Origin: Cenococcum geophilum 1.58
Lineage: Eukaryota; Ascomycota; Dothideomycetes; Gloniales; Gloniaceae
NCBI GenBank assembly: GCA_001692895.1
Contig: KV748303.1
Span: forward strand, 1 to 64,000
Reading direction: 5' to 3'
Length of the DNA stretch: 64,000 nucleotides
The notes under the pieces were generated by a model. That model saw only the letters and a program-made list of their open reading frames with translations. It was not told the DNA's origin and ran no database searches. The number at the start of each line of letters is the position of its first letter. Positions within the stretch are counted from its first letter, which is position 1. Below, piece by piece: positions 23,226-37,139 of the stretch. The translations under genes and the position numbers were made by a program.

Positions 23226-23300
23226 ATATTATAGGTAGAACTAATTTTTACTGGCTAAGGTTTCTAACTAAAGGTAGGGTGGAACTATTTATATAACTAT
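23226..23300. other. Junction between the Tc1 relic and the next block
   Basis: The transposase similarity stops abruptly. No target duplication or terminal repeat is recognisable. Confidence 0.35.
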
Positions 23301-25250
23301 AAGGGAATCGTACCCTAAACGAGCTCCGATCCGGATGCAATTTCAATAGGGCCTATAGCTATACCTTAGCTGCAATCCTACCTATCTAAAATTCTAAAAT
23401 CCCACCAATATGTATATACGGTCGCGATATAGTAGAGTGGTTAATTTAGGTTTAGATAAAAAGGGGAATTAAAGGACGGTTATACTAATCCGACTTATAT
23501 GCGCTAAAATTATAGTGCTAATAAGAGATAAGGCTGTAATTCGCCGTGCGCCCTAACTAGTGCGTTAAATAGCGCCGACCGCCTAATTTAAGCTACGACT
23601 TAATGTACTAAGCCTTAATCGGTAGATTTTTAGAAAGGCTTTTATAAAATGTTTATATTTACTATATACACCCAATAATACTACTATAATAAAAGAAATT
23701 AATCCCACTAACTTAAGGAATAGGTAAGGAAAAAATATCCTTAATAGCTAGCGTAGGATGACGGTTAAACAGCTAGAGTATATCGGAAAGATCCATTTCC
23801 TGCAGTTAATTATTACTTATATCTTTAATAGGAAGATAACTACAAGGTAGCTGCCGGTCTGCTAATATATTTTATATAAAGTCTTCTATTAGTTAACTAA
23901 ACTTAATAGTGTTTAGGTAAAACCGCTGGATAAGGTTAAGAAATACGTTAAATATACCTAATGAGAGCCGCTTTATAAAAGAATAAGGTATTTTAAATAT
24001 AGGAATAAGAGCAAAAATACTAGAACTAAGTGCCTCCTATATATAATACCATCAATAGCCCTTATAAAGACACTTTATAAAGTACCGCTATTGCTTATTA
24101 GATAGAGTAAAGGAGTTGGCTAGTAATAAAGAAGGCGTATCTATAGATAGGTAGAGTGCCTTAAAGAGCTACTGCTTAACTAAAGACGTGTTACTAATAC
24201 CTTTACCCTATATACTTAATCGCGTATAATCTAGAAGTGCTTTTACATTTTAATAGCAATTGTAAAGGTATGCGAGATAATGATAATAGAGAATCTCCTA
24301 AAGTATTCCGGTTGCTTTAATACTAGTAATATTAAAGAAAGCCTTTCGGAAGCCTAATAGTGCCGCGTTTATATTCTAGCTGCTAGATATAGAAGTAACT
24401 AAGAACTATAATAATGATTAGGGAGGATATAAGGATAACTAGGGACCAGTCTACCGGTTTAAATCTATAGTGCTATTTTTTCGCCAGTAGGCAAGTATAG
24501 CCTTAACATTCTTAACAGCTTTACTACTACTGATAGCGCTTACCCTATAAACTAACGCCAACGCCTCTCGTCTACCCATTCCTATATAGTTAGCCTATTT
24601 AGCTAACTAGCTAAGCTTCCTTCCGTTCTCCCGTATATATATATCCTGTATACTATTTTTTTCCTCGGTTATAAATACCTCCAAGAGCTTATTTTCTAAC
24701 CTCTTATACCTATCCCTTTCCTTACGCCTGTTTATATTACTAACTATTATAATATACTCTGGGCCTAGTATAGTTATATAATCCTAAGTATACCTAGCAA
24801 GCGGTTAAGATAGAGAAGCATTAGATATTAGCCTTAGCCTTTTACCCCTATGGCGGGCATTCTTATCGCTTATATCCCGTAGACCGTTGTTTATAACACT
24901 AGCTATAAACCGAAACCATATTAGGCTACCGTAGTTGCTATTATCCTTGCTTTGCGGCTAAGAGTTTAAACTAGCGTTATCTATATTAACTAATTTGAGT
25001 TTAAGTTATAAAAGCACTTTAGGCCTATAGGACCGGCAGATTTACTACAACGCATTTTCTAGTGACTTTATAACGAAGAATAAAAGGCTAGGGTTAGTAC
25101 TATCGCGTACTTATACTGTGGGTATATTGGTGCTAATAAATAATGCTAGAAGTAAACGTAGAAGGAACGTCCGCGTCTCTTAAGGCGTTACGCCTAGGGC
25201 TAGAATTGATGCAGCTATAGCGGTAGGATATTATTAAAGTAGGAAATTGC
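23300..25250 (-). pseudogene. Unidentified long ORF relic divergent from the RecQ-like helicase
   Basis: Read through TAG/TAA, one minus-strand frame stays coherent for roughly 600 codons, which is far longer than chance in this composition. Landmarks are NINRRKERDRYKRLENKLLE (about 24,735-24,675), NYIGMGRREALALVYRVSAI (about 24,590-24,530), WRKNSTIDLNR (about 24,490-24,455) and a C-terminal part with LFKALYLSIDTPSLLLANS (about 24,170-24,110). The middle part is basic and likely helical. I do not recognise the family. The 5' end lies 300-600 bp from the start of the divergent helicase, so the two may have shared a promoter and travelled together. Confidence 0.5.
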
Positions 25251-25559
25251 GTTAAGGAATTGCATTAAGGCCAAGCTTTAGCTACGCGCTTTTATACCTT
25301 CCCCCTAAGAACTAAAACTAGAATACTATAAATAGCAATATAAAACTTACTAGGGAGTATATCCGGAAGCCTTCCTAAAAATGCCCTTAGCTAAAGTTAT
25401 AATCTATAGTAAGTATACTAAATAGCTATATATGGGGAAATAGTATTTATTAAATATATAAAGAATCTAATCTATCTACCGGAATATTAAATTATCGTCT
25501 ACACCGCTCCTAATTGTTAATATGCGGTATAGCCTTCTAAAGTCCGCTAATATTTTAGT

Positions 25560-28500
25560 GGTATCTACCACTAGCTAAATAAAGTTAAACTCTAAGAACT
25601 GGTACGCCTTATTTAAGCCCTAAACCAACTTATTTGTAAACCTAATAAGTTACTAAATCTCTGGACCCTTAAGCAACCTATTTCTTACCTAAATATATAT
25701 TATAATGGGCTCCTCTGCCAGCTTATACCAGAAATCTACCAATATATATACAGAAGTACGAAGAAAATAGCTATATACTACCAAGATTAACACTTATAGA
25801 AGAAATACGCGTGTAAGGGCCGCCTAACTAATACTACTAAACGATTAACTAAATGGACTATACCTAATCTTTAGAAGCAAACCGCCTATTAAAGGCTATT
25901 CCTAAGCTAACACGGCTTAAGCTTCTTTGCCGTTAATATAGCCGTAACTAATATAGAGGCGGACAACGTTACTAAAGCCAGTAACTATAATTTCCTAGCA
26001 TTTATATACGGCAGTCTTGTCGCCTATAATAAGAAGGAATAAGTAACGAACACCTATATAGACTGCTGAAATGTCTTTAAGATAGACCCCTAGGTGGAAT
26101 ATACTGGGTAGTATAACTACCTTAACACCGCCAAGTTGGAATTACTCCTAGCCTTAATTAATAAACCTAACCTAGATAATAAGTTAACCCTTACTATAAT
26201 ATAGAATGCTATAGTTAAGCTCTACTAGACCTATAACGAAACTATAGCCTTAAAGGCCGGCATTTTTTTACGGACTAAAGCTATTTGGGATTAGGTACAC
26301 TAGGACTAATACCGACCCCTCTAATTATACTAAGGCAAGAAGCCCCCTAATAACTACTATAAACCGTAGCAGATAGTGCTTATATTCTTTAGACGGACAT
26401 AGCCCATAGTAGATAGAGTTAGCCCTAAATATATACTTAATAACTAATAAGAGCGTACCTAGTTAGCGCTACTATGTACTGTAGAGCGTAGTACTAATAC
26501 CCCTACTAGGTTATGCGAGGGTAATATACTTAGCCCCTTAGCTAAGGCTTGCCTAGTATTTTATCTTTTACTTCTAAACTAGAGAGTACGTAGTACTGAG
26601 TATAAGAGTCTCTTAGTATATGCATTAGCCCTATAGGGTATAACAGCAGTAGGGTAGAAGGAGTGCGGCGTATATACTAAGATACTATCGGCTATAATAA
26701 AGCTTAGTTAGTTTATAGTTATATAAGCTACCCTAATTGCTAACGTAGACGCCGTTTATAGCAATACCCACTAAAATATACTAGAGGGAAGATGCCTAAA
26801 GTTATTAACTAAGATAATAGATAAGTTTATAGTGTAAGGGACTAAAGGATTAATATAGTAGATGCTAGACCTTTAAACCTACGGCTTAAAGGTGCACTTT
26901 AAAGCAATAATTAAGGGCGAGGTGGAATGGGTTAATAATAAGCTACTCTATAAAACTATTCGTTTTATAATACCTAAGTTTCGCAATTTTATCTATAGCC
27001 TTATTAAAGACGTAGAACGTTTAGTCTACTAAGACCTATTATTTAATAAATAACGTACTAGTACCCTAACCGTGCGGATTAAAGCCCTTTAAAATAACCC
27101 TAGTAACTCCGTTTCTAGCTAAAACTTTCTTTAAAACCCCTATAATAAGCATATTTTCTATACCTAGGACTAGCTTATAAACTATATTGCGCTAGATAAA
27201 TAGCGCTAGGCTATATTTAAACTCTAAGGCCTAAAAGGTAGACTAAATAAGTCTAGTATTAAAACCTACCTTAACTAAGTTAAAGCGCTTTTATATAAGC
27301 TTTTAGTGCTTATATACGTTATAGGGGGCTAGCCTATAAGAGGCACCGAGATATTAAGTATACGCTATAGCAATACCGTTATAGGCAAATATCGAAACAT
27401 TTTTATTATTTATAGTATAGTCATATTCGTACCTTAATACTCTAAGGGCTCCCGCTATACCGGATAGTCTAAGGTTATTTACCAATTTATACCTAGCGAG
27501 GTTAGAAAATTAGTTATTCTATACCTCTAGCTTATATTACCATTTTAGCGCGCGTTAGAGTAGATACTCCGGCTGGAGAACACTATATTATATAAAATGT
27601 GGCCGCCTAACGCGTAAGGCACTAAATGGAACTCTAGCCGCTTTACTTATACCCTTTAGTAAGAAATGGAGGCTGGCCTAGGATATAGGCTTAATATCTA
27701 AATATACCGCCAGGTTGCGATTACTATTAATTAAAAGTACCTAAAGACTTAGTCTGCCTTTATTAAGAGTAGTAATAATAGTGGCTTAGAAAAGGATAAG
27801 CTAGGATCTTTTAATATAATATATAAAGAGTAGGCAGGCTATATAGCCTAGATAGGCGAGACTATATATACGCGTCTTATAGGAGAGTTAGTTGGAACTA
27901 CTATAAGCAAAAGGTAATAATTCTAAAGATTAAGTACCGAGTAGTACGCCTTCCTAGCCTTTCTCCTACGTAGCGCTATAAACACTTCCTCTAAATCCTA
28001 AAAGTATATTATACCTATAGATCTAACTAGCAACGCTAAGTAGATAAGATAGCGCGGCCTAAGAACTGTTAACGCTATAATATAGTTAAAAGCTATATGC
28101 GGAGAGTAAGCTAAATTTTAGGGTATGTAATAGATCGGTATCCACGCAATCTTATATAGGGAAAGTTTAGTGGTTATTATTATACTAATAGGTAGTAGTA
28201 AGAGTCTAATATTTATATTGCCGGCCGCTTATAATAATGCAGGCCTTACTATTATTATTATTCCACTACTCTCTTTCTAACAGAATCTTCTATAAAAATA
28301 TAAGTTGGCTAGGCTATAGGCCGTAGTATAGAATAGGCGCAGCCCTACTAACGCAGTATTAATAGTATTTATAATACCTAAGGCAGTTAAAGCAGATAGC
28401 TTTTAGATATTTATAAATAGAATATAAGTTATAGGCCGCCTAGCACGAATTATAATTAATAAATACTATACCGTACTAAATGGGAGCAGTAAGTTCCGTA

Positions 28501-29930
28501 TGCCTTTATAACGCCTAGGTTATCTAACAGCTATATAAATATAGATAATACTCTTAATAGCTACTCTCCCCCTAACAGAAAAGCAGCGGCTTTAGTGTAA
28601 GATACACTTTACCGCTAAGAGTATTAAGTTAATTAGGGCGCCTACCACCAGACGTAATATACGCTATGCTATTATTAATATAGATAAGGAGCCGGTATAG
28701 AGCCTAACTATAGCCGCTATTAACTAAGCCGCTTAAGTTATTGGCCGCTATATTACGGGTCTACTAAAGCTATAGGGGAAAGCGATTGTATACTGCTACG
28801 CGAGATAAATAACCAATAGTCTTAGTAAAAGCCTTTACTATATAGCCTACTATTCCGAATTAATTAACTAAGAGGATATACTTAAGCGCTTTATTTCTAG
28901 TAATAACGGGACTATTATTGCCACGAGCTCGCTAGGTTTGGGCGTTAACGTACCTAGTATAGACGCAGTGCTACACCTAGAAGCTTTAAGGTTGGTTAAA
29001 GATTACGCCTAAGAGAGTAGAAGAGTAGGCTATAATAAAAGGGTAAGCCAGGCTGTTATTTTTCTTAGTAATAGGCTTAATGCGCCTACGGACAGCAATT
29101 AAGGCCGTAGGGTAGCTCTACTAAACTATCTTTAAAGGGAAGTAGACGTTAAAACCTGCCGTAGGGTAGTACTTAATAAATACCTAAACGGGAAAATAGA
29201 CGGGATACTGGTCCGGAACGGTTGCACTAATAGTGAGAAGCTATATAATGTCTACGCTGCCAAACAGCTAGACGGTTAAAAGTTAGACGTGCCTATTCTT
29301 TTAGACGCTAATAAGGCTGAGTTTATAATATAGGAAGCGCGGATAAGCGTTTAGCAATTAAAAGTAACCGCCTTAGTAAGGGCGGAATAGCTTATACTAG
29401 AGTAACTAAAATACTGTCTTATCTAGTAGACGATACACTGCTTAATATATATAGCCTAGGCTAGCGAAGCCTTACATAATATACGTACCTACACTACGCC
29501 CTTAGCGGGCACCATTTAGGATACCGCTAGGAGGTTATAATTAATATTACGCTTTACTAAGTTTAGCGGGTGTTATTACTATATAGTGCCTTAAGAGCTA
29601 TATAACTGGTAGATAAAGGATCCTACCTAGGGCTAGAAACAAAGTGGAGTTAACTAGTGTTAATATAGCGAGCTTATATTAAGCGTTATTTTGGGCATAA
29701 TAGCGGCTATAAAGGATATTAAATAGGCCTAGGTAAAGCGCTTATAGCGATATAGTACTAACTCTAAAGACATAGAGAGTATAGCAGCGTTCTTATCGGT
29801 AAAAGTGGACGCCAATCGATTAGAGGTTCTTAGATTATCGCTTAAGTTAGTATAGTTAACCTAAGTAGTAAAGCAACACTAAGTTAAGGGATTACTACCT
29901 TAATAAGGGTCTTAAATGGTGTTATAGACG
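25560..29930 (+). pseudogene. RecQ-like helicase relic of the fungal telomere-linked type
   Basis: Superfamily 2 DNA helicase, about 1,450 codons, with the long N-terminal extension seen in fungal subtelomeric RecQ helicases. Extension landmarks are SPLAKACLVFYLLLLN (~26,530-26,578), DLTYGLKVHFKA context (~26,870-26,910) and ISGGxPIRGTEILSIRYSNT context (~27,320-27,375). Helicase motifs follow in order: P-loop GSSKS (~28,191-28,206, expected GxGKS); motif II INKYYTVL (~28,450-28,477, expected DECH, with Asp to Asn, Glu to Lys, Cys and His to Tyr); LIATLPL (~28,553-28,575); ATSSLGLGVNVPSID (~28,920-28,965); and motif VI YAQESRRVGYNK region (~29,004-29,040, expected QESGRAGR, its Gln now a stop). 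Every catalytic change is a C-to-T or G-to-A transition. The 3' end abuts the repeat family that follows. Confidence 0.82.
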
Positions 29931-29959
29931 GCAGAGGTAAATAGCAATATAAATGGTAG

Positions 29960-31990
29960 ATAGTAATTAAGGCAGTTTTTTAAAAGCCTTTCTAAAAGTT
30001 ACCCTAGCTAACGGCCTAACTATAGTATAATATTAATATATTTACCCCAGTAATATAAGTGGTATAGATCGGTTCTAAAAATAAGGCCAAAACTAGTCTA
30101 AAATTTAAATTAAACTTTTAATATAGCTGCTTTGCCTAAGGGTATAAAACATTACTATACTTGCGTATCTAAGTTAGGTAATTCTTTTCCTTAATAACGT
30201 TCTAAATTCGTTTTACTTAGCTATATACTAAGTTAGCTAATTTATAAAGGAGGGAATACTAGCCTTATAACTTTCCCTCCTTATTATAACAGACGTAATA
30301 TATCTTATACGGTAGCTTCTAGATAGTTAAGGGGTTAGCCAAGTCTTTTTCTATATTTATAGTAATATAGAATAAGATTTAGTTTAGCTCTAGGGCTTAA
30401 AACGGCTTAATATAGGCATAGTGTTTCCTAAATTCCAAACTATCGGTTAAACGTCCTGCAAAAGCGAGATATGCCTTAATAGCGTCGGTGTACTTAAAAG
30501 GGTCCTAACTGGTAAATTCGTTTACTTAAAGTTTAAGAATTATAAATTTCGGCTAGTGTTTAGTACTAAAGGGGTTTAACATTGTAATATATAGATAAGG
30601 GGTATTGGCCTTTAGTTGTTTAGGATTTTTAGGTAGTTAGAAATGTAGGGAAATTGCTCGGCTACTAGAAGCGTCGGCTACTATATATACGCAGCCGCCT
30701 TATATATATTATTACGGCCTAGCGGAATAGCAACTAATAGGAGACCTAGGTAGTAGTAGGATTAGTTTACCTACGGGACTAATAGATACTTATCACGAAT
30801 TAATAATAGGGTATCTATATAAGTGTAAATAAACTAACTATTAGCACGGGTTATGTGACCTATTTATTAGTACTATTATAAAAGTAGTCCGCGACTCTAG
30901 TTAAGGTTATTAGGACTTAGTAAAGTAAGCTAATAGATTATAATAGAGGAACAATATAGAATATGGCACGACTACTATTACGCTTATAGAGTAACAATTC
31001 TTCTTAAATGGTTTTTTAGCAAATATCGCATCTTACTTCGCCCTTTAAGCCCATCTCCTAAGGTATTATAAGGTAGGAAGTATATTAATTATTACCTCCT
31101 TATACCCTAGGCCTCGTAAACCTATAATACTACTACTATTTTAACCTAAACCTAAACCGGGCTACCTATTTATTAAGTCCTTAGCGCTAAAGTTTTATAT
31201 ATTGTACTTAATCCTTAGTTATACCTATTACTAAGTATATATCTAGATATAATTACTGTAAATGCTTAAAGCTTAGAGGAGATAGGCTATAATAAGGTAG
31301 ATATAAACTAGCTAAGTCTTAGTCTTATATATTAAGGGCTTATAGAAGATCTTATATAGATCCACTTATAGGTATATAAATTTCTTAGTTAGGGTATATA
31401 AGAGCTACTAAATATCTAAGGTAATAATAGGGATAGAGATGGCCATAATTCTAGTAATAATAGTAACATTACTTATATATTTTAAAGAGAACAAATTAGA
31501 ATAAGATTTAGGTGGCGTTAAGAAGGATAGTATAGCCTTAATAGGGTATTTATAAGGACTAACTCCGCACTATATAAAAGGTTTATAGAGTTAGGCATTA
31601 CTACTGCCCGATAAGGCGCTACTTTAGTAGTATTATACAATACTAGGCCATATAGCATTAGGGGTAGGAGAGTACTACTTATATAAAAAAATGCATATAA
31701 CGGGGGTAATAAAGGCGATATTTAGTGCTAAAGAGAAATTTGTTTTACTAATCTCTACTATCCCTTTCGCTAGTTCTATAAAAGGCGGACTATACGCGAA
31801 TAATAGAATTAAAAGTATATATATAGTCGCGGGGTCTTAATTGTATTAATTCTATTAGCCAGCTCTTATTAATAATAGTAGGACGGGATATACTAGCGGA
31901 AGGGATAGCGTAACCTCTAGGGCGAGAAATATAAATACTTTTATAAACCTTTACTAAGTATTATAGCTTAAATAAATATTTCTAAATTAA
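29960..31990 (-). repeat. Helicase-associated repeat R, copy 1 (most complete), with orphan ORF
   Basis: Starts aaggcagttttttaaaagcc just after the helicase relic. Three sub-blocks recur later: about 29,970-30,600, 31,010-31,150 and 31,370-31,760. On the minus strand, from an ATG at 30,582 down to about 30,000, a frame of about 200 codons is conserved in all copies: KYTDAIKAYLAFAGRLTDSL (~30,505-30,446), LEFRKHYAYIKPF, LPYKIYYVCYNKEGKL and VLALFLEPIYTTYITG. I do not recognise this protein. Codon-level conservation between copies despite RIP suggests it was once a real gene. Confidence 0.65.
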
Positions 31991-34235
31991 AGCTTAAATA
32001 AATACTGTATTACGAAAATACTAAGCTAAGGAGAAGGAAAGATATAAAGAAATATATAGGCTAGTTACTAAGGCGCTAGCTAAGCCGAGGGATTATTACC
32101 TAGATAGTAGATAGCAAATTAAGGCAGTTTTTTAGAAGCCTTCCTAAAAGTCCTTATATTAGTAGCAGCGTAGCGCGCACAACTAAAGTAAGGAGGTTGG
32201 TAACGAGAAAAGTATTACGTAAAGAGGCCGAATTAGTTAAATAAGGTGTCTAGAATTAGTTAGGATTAATATAATACGCTAGCAATTCTATGCCGCCATA
32301 TAGCAAGTATAGGAGAAAAGGCCCTTTATATATACACTGCTATTAAAATTACCTTTATAGCGTCGGCGCGGATAACTAGGTTTTTAGACCTTGGTTAGTA
32401 TAGTTTTACCCTACTAACATTTTCGTATAGGCTAACTATCGCGATAGAATACAATAAAATTAACTTCCTTAAATTTTAGTTACTTTCCCATTTAAGTTAT
32501 ATTATTCTATTATATATACTATATTAAGATATCTCCTCTTACGCAACTACTCTTTAATAAGATATAAATAGATGACTTTAGCACTAATCCGGCTTAGGTA
32601 ATACTTTAGATCTATATAATAGACCTACCTAAATGCCCTTAAAACTATTACAATACTCTTATAGACATATTCTATCGTCAATTCCTTAACTAGTAATACT
32701 ATTATAAACCGCAGCTTCTAGCTTATAACTATATATATATACCTCCGTATTTTAACACAGACAAACCTATACGGAAGTAGTTTGTTTTAGACCTTAATAT
32801 TTAAAGCCGCCTAAGTAGAGATAAAGTGCTTTCTCTTCCATATATAGTATACTTAGTATCTTAGCAAGAAAACTAATAGTATATTAACCGGTTATTATAT
32901 TTATCTATAACGGGCTAATATATTGCAATAGGCTGTTTATCCCTTAAGAACGTTACATTAAGAAAGTAAAAGTATACTACTATACTTTCTATTAGGGAGG
33001 GAGATAGAAGTAAGAATTAGTAGCAAAACTAAAACTTAATATATTATAACAACGAAGATAAGCTTAAAAGTTCTTAGGAACAAATAGATAAGCAGCTAGT
33101 AGTAAGGGAGATTAAAATAGCTCTTAACTTTATTGACATAAACACTATAAAGTGCGTTAATATCTAATATTAATATAGGACGTATTTATCCGTATCTCTA
33201 TAATTTTTGCTATTACCCTAAGCTAAAAGTTATATACTCCTAGGGAGTTTTAGGTAGCGTCTCCCCTTAGCATTTAGGATAGTTAATACTATTATCGTTT
33301 TCTTAAAGGATATATTCGCGGTCTTATAGCGGAGGACAAAGAGGACCGCCTAGTGGGATATTTATGCATCTTATATAATGCTTAAATTAAAGTAGATCTT
33401 CTCCCCTTTGTTTATAGATAGCTACGTAGCAAAATTAAGTAATAACGTCTTAATATATACTGTATAATTCTAGCAAAATTTAAGTTATTAGAAAACTACT
33501 ATTCTTACTTTAGAGGATTTAGAATGCTAGAATTTATAAATTATTTATATAAGGTTGGCCTAGGAATATACTAAAAATATTTTTATCCTTAAATCTATCC
33601 TACCGGGCATCTAGCCGGGCGGTTAAAGGAATATCGCCTTTTTGCTAAAAGTGTTAATACGCCGGAATTTAGCAGCGCTAAATGCCTAATTTTGGCCATA
33701 ACCTAATGTACCAACTCTTAGCCTCTCTTTTCTCTCTAGCTTATATGCTCTAGCCCCCTAAGATAGGAAATAAAAAGGAAAAAAGAATAAAGAAGAATAA
33801 AATTGCAATATAGAAGGCATCGTAAGACGCTTTAAGAACGCGATATAAATCTATTTATATATAACCTCTCTTCTTTCCCCCCCCAGCTATACTATATTGT
33901 CTTTTATCCCTACTTACGGATTTTTTTAACTATCTCCCTAATTCCGGCGTACTTATTTATATATCTTATAAATTAGGGGTGCTGCTAACTTATCTTAAAA
34001 CCTACCTATATATATATTATATAGACTATGCTAAGCACTTACTAGGTAGTAATATATAAAGTAATATTTAAAAAGCCTTCTAAGAAATGGTCCTAGTATA
34101 CGACCTATAAAGTGAAGTTCCCTAAAAGTCTATAAGACGTAGGGGCTTAAGCGTTAAGTATTATAAGAATAGGCTAGTAAATAGTATTACGGACCGCAAA
34201 TAACAATAATATTCGCCACTACGTTACTTTAGATA
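31990..34235. other. Inter-repeat DNA with a stub of repeat R
   Basis: At 32,121-32,150 the R start word (aaggcagttttttagaagcc) appears, but the rest of R does not follow. Near 34,025-34,200 a block recurs at about 36,003-36,095 and 40,415-40,580. Between them I see no recognisable coding relic. Two words in Tyr/Leu/Ile-rich frames are suggestive but not identifiable. Confidence 0.4.
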
Positions 34236-35856
34236 GTTAAGGCAGTTTTTTAAAAGCCTTTCTAAAAGTTCCCCTAGCTAACGGCCTAACCGTAATACAA
34301 TATTAATATATTACTTTGCCCTAGTAATATAAGTAGTTTAGATTAGTTATAAAAATAAGGCTAAAACCAGTTTAGAATTTAAATCAAACCTTTAATATTA
34401 CTACTTTGCCTAAGGTAATAAAACATTAGTATACTTACGTATCTAAGTTAAGTAATTATTTTCCTTAATAACGTTCTAAATTCGCTTTACTTAGCTATAT
34501 ACTAAGTTAGCTAATTTATAAAAGAGGGAGTACTAGCCTTATAACTTCCCCTCCTTATTATAACGGACGCGATATATCTTATATAGTAGCTCCTAGATAT
34601 TTAGGGAGTTGGCCGAGTCTATCTCTATATCTATAGTGATATAAAATAAGGTTTAGTTTACCTTTAGGGCTTAAAACGGCTTAATATAGGAGTGGTGTTT
34701 CCTAAATTCTAAATTATCGGTTAAACGTCCTATAAAGGCAAGATATGCCTTAATGGCGTCAGTATACTCAGAAGGGTCCCGACCAGTAAATTTATTTACT
34801 TAAAGTTTAAAAATTATACGTTTTGGCTAATGTTTAGCACTAGGGGGGTTTAATATTATATAATATATAGATTGGGGGTTAGCCTCTAGTTGTTTGGGAT
34901 TTTAAGCGTAGGGAAATTACTCGGCTATTAAAAGCTTCGGCCACCTTACGCATATACACTCTATAATAGCCTAGCTAAATAATAACCAATAGGAGACTTA
35001 GGCGGTAGTAGGATTAGTTTACTTATAAAACTAATAAACACCTATTACGAATTAATAATAGGGTGTCTGTATAAGTGTAAGTAACAATTCTTCTTAAATA
35101 GTTCCCTAGTAATTATTGCATCCTACTTTACCCTTTAAGCCTATCTCCTAAGGTATTATAAGGTAGGAGGTGCATTAATTATTACAATTATATACTCCGG
35201 GCCTTATAAACCTATAATACTACTACTATTATAACCCTTACCCGAACTAGGCTAGCTATCTATTAAGTCCTTAGCGCTAAAGTTATATACATTACACCCA
35301 ATCCTTAGTTATACCTATTGCTAAGTACGTATTTAGATATAATTACTGTAAACCCTAAGAGCTTAGAGGAGTTAGGCCGGAATAAAGTGGACATAAACCG
35401 GCTAAGTCTTAGTTTTGTATATTAAGGGCTTATAAAAGATCTTAAATAGATCCACTTATAGGTATATAAAAGGTTTGGTTAGGGCGTATAAGAGCTACTA
35501 AACATCTAACGTAATTATAGGCATTTAGATGGTCACACCCTTAATAATAATAGTAACGTTACTTGCATATTTTAAAGAGAATAAATTAGGGTAAGATTTA
35601 GGGGGTATTAAGAAGAATAGTAAGGTGTTTATAAGGACTGACGCCGCACTATATAAAGGGTTTATAGAGTTAGGCATTATTGCTGCCTAATAAGGCGCTA
35701 CCTTAGTAGTATTATACAACACTGGGCCACATAGCATTGGGGGTAAAGGAGTACTACTTACTTAAAAAAAATNTACATAATGGAGGTAATAAAGGCGATA
35801 TTTAGTACTTAAGAGAAACTCGTTCTACTAATTTCTACTATAGCGCAACCTCTAGG
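34235..35856 (-). repeat. Repeat R, copy 2
   Basis: Begins at 34,241 with aaggcagtttttt and carries the same three sub-blocks as copy 1, at about 34,250-34,880, 35,085-35,240 and 35,460-35,830. The orphan minus-strand frame is preserved (KAYLAFIGRLTDNLEFRKHH, ~34,755-34,697), but its start ATG is now ATA. An N lies at 35,772. Confidence 0.7.
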
Positions 35857-36000
35857 TATTACAGTATTGGCAAATTGCGGCAGATTACAGCAGATTGCTA
35901 TAGGTTGCGGTTACGTAACTTAAAGATCGTATAAATCTTTAAGCGGTGCTACTTATTCTCTCCTTTCCTTTTCCTTAACTTCGGATCTTCGTTAATAGAC
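35857..36000 (+). repeat. Truncated solo LTR of Gypsy B inside repeat R
   Basis: Begins TATTACAGTATTGGCAAATT and matches the 3' half of the LTR at 5259-5569 (attgcgg...taacttaaagatc...aagcggtgct...). It lacks the 20-bp repeats and the terminal part. The R sequence on its two sides is not contiguous, so a deletion accompanied or followed insertion. Confidence 0.6.
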
Positions 36001-36324
36001 CCTTTTAAGAAATAGTCTTCGTATATAACGTAATGCCTACAACTAATAGAAGGGTGTATATAAAGTAAAGTTCCTAAAAGTCTATAAGGGCGTAGGACTA
36101 AGCGGGTAGTAAAAGTAAACGCTAATTAATTAGAGGTTCTCAAATTATTACTTAAGTTGATTTAGTTTACCAAAATAATTAAGCAACGCTGGGTAGGTCC
36201 TGTATAACAGGTCTATATAGATTAGCTAAAGGATTTACTACCTTAATAAAGTTTTTTTTAAACGGTATTTAAAACAACAATATTTGCCACTACGTTAGTT
36301 TAGATAATTAAGGTAGTAATGGTT
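36001..36324 (+). repeat. Duplicate of the helicase 3' end between R copies
   Basis: Around 36,115-36,260 the sequence 'ttagaggttct.a.attatcgcttaag' and the 'actaccttaataa' words of the helicase C-terminus (29,815-29,925) reappear. They are followed at 36,326 by another R start. The helicase tail and R thus form one repeating unit; a shorter version of the tail is at 39,480-39,580. Confidence 0.6.
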
Positions 36325-37139
36325 AAGGCAGTTTTTTAAAAGCCTTCCTAAAAGTTCCCCTAGCCGACAGCCTAATCGTAGTATAATATTAATATTACTT
36401 TGCCCCAGTAATATAAGCGGTTTAGATCGATTCTAAAGTCTAAAATCTAAATTAAACCTTTAATATGGTTGCTTTGCCTAAAGGTATAGAATATCACTAT
36501 ACTTACGTATCCGAGTTAGGTAATTCTTTTCCTTAATGTTCTTAGTTCGTTTTACTTGGCTATACCTCCTTATTACAATGGACGCGATATATATTATACG
36601 GTAGCTCCTAGATAGCTAAGGGATTAAATAAGTCTTTCTTTATATCTATAGTGATATAAAATAAGATCTAATTTAGCTCTATAGCTTAAAACGGCTTAAT
36701 ATAGGCGTAGTGTTTCCTAAATTCTAAACTATTAGTTAAACGTCCTGTAAAAGCGATATATGCCTTAATAGCGTTAGTGTGCTTAAAAGGGTCCCAACCA
36801 GTAAATATCATTTACTTAAAGTCTAAGAATTATACGTTTTGGCTTAGCGGTTTAGTACTAAGAGATTTAATATTATATAATTATATAGATTAGGAGGTAC
36901 TGGCCTCTAGTTATTTAGGATTTTAAGTAGTTAGAAGTTATAGGGAAATTGCTTTAGCCGTTAAAAACCGTTAGACTATCTTTATATATACTTATTATAG
37001 CTAAGCTAAATAGCAATTAATAGGGAGATATAGGTGGTAATAAAGATTAGTTTGCCTATAGAATCTAATAGATACCTTAATTATAAACTAATAATAGGAT
37101 TATCTATTATAAGTTTAAATAAACTAACTATTAGCAAGT

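Noticed and set aside
25560..29930. Helitron interpretation of the helicase relic
   Set aside because: Motif VI resembles RecQ (QESGRAGR type), no Rep/HUH nuclease motif was seen, and no Helitron-like ends were found.
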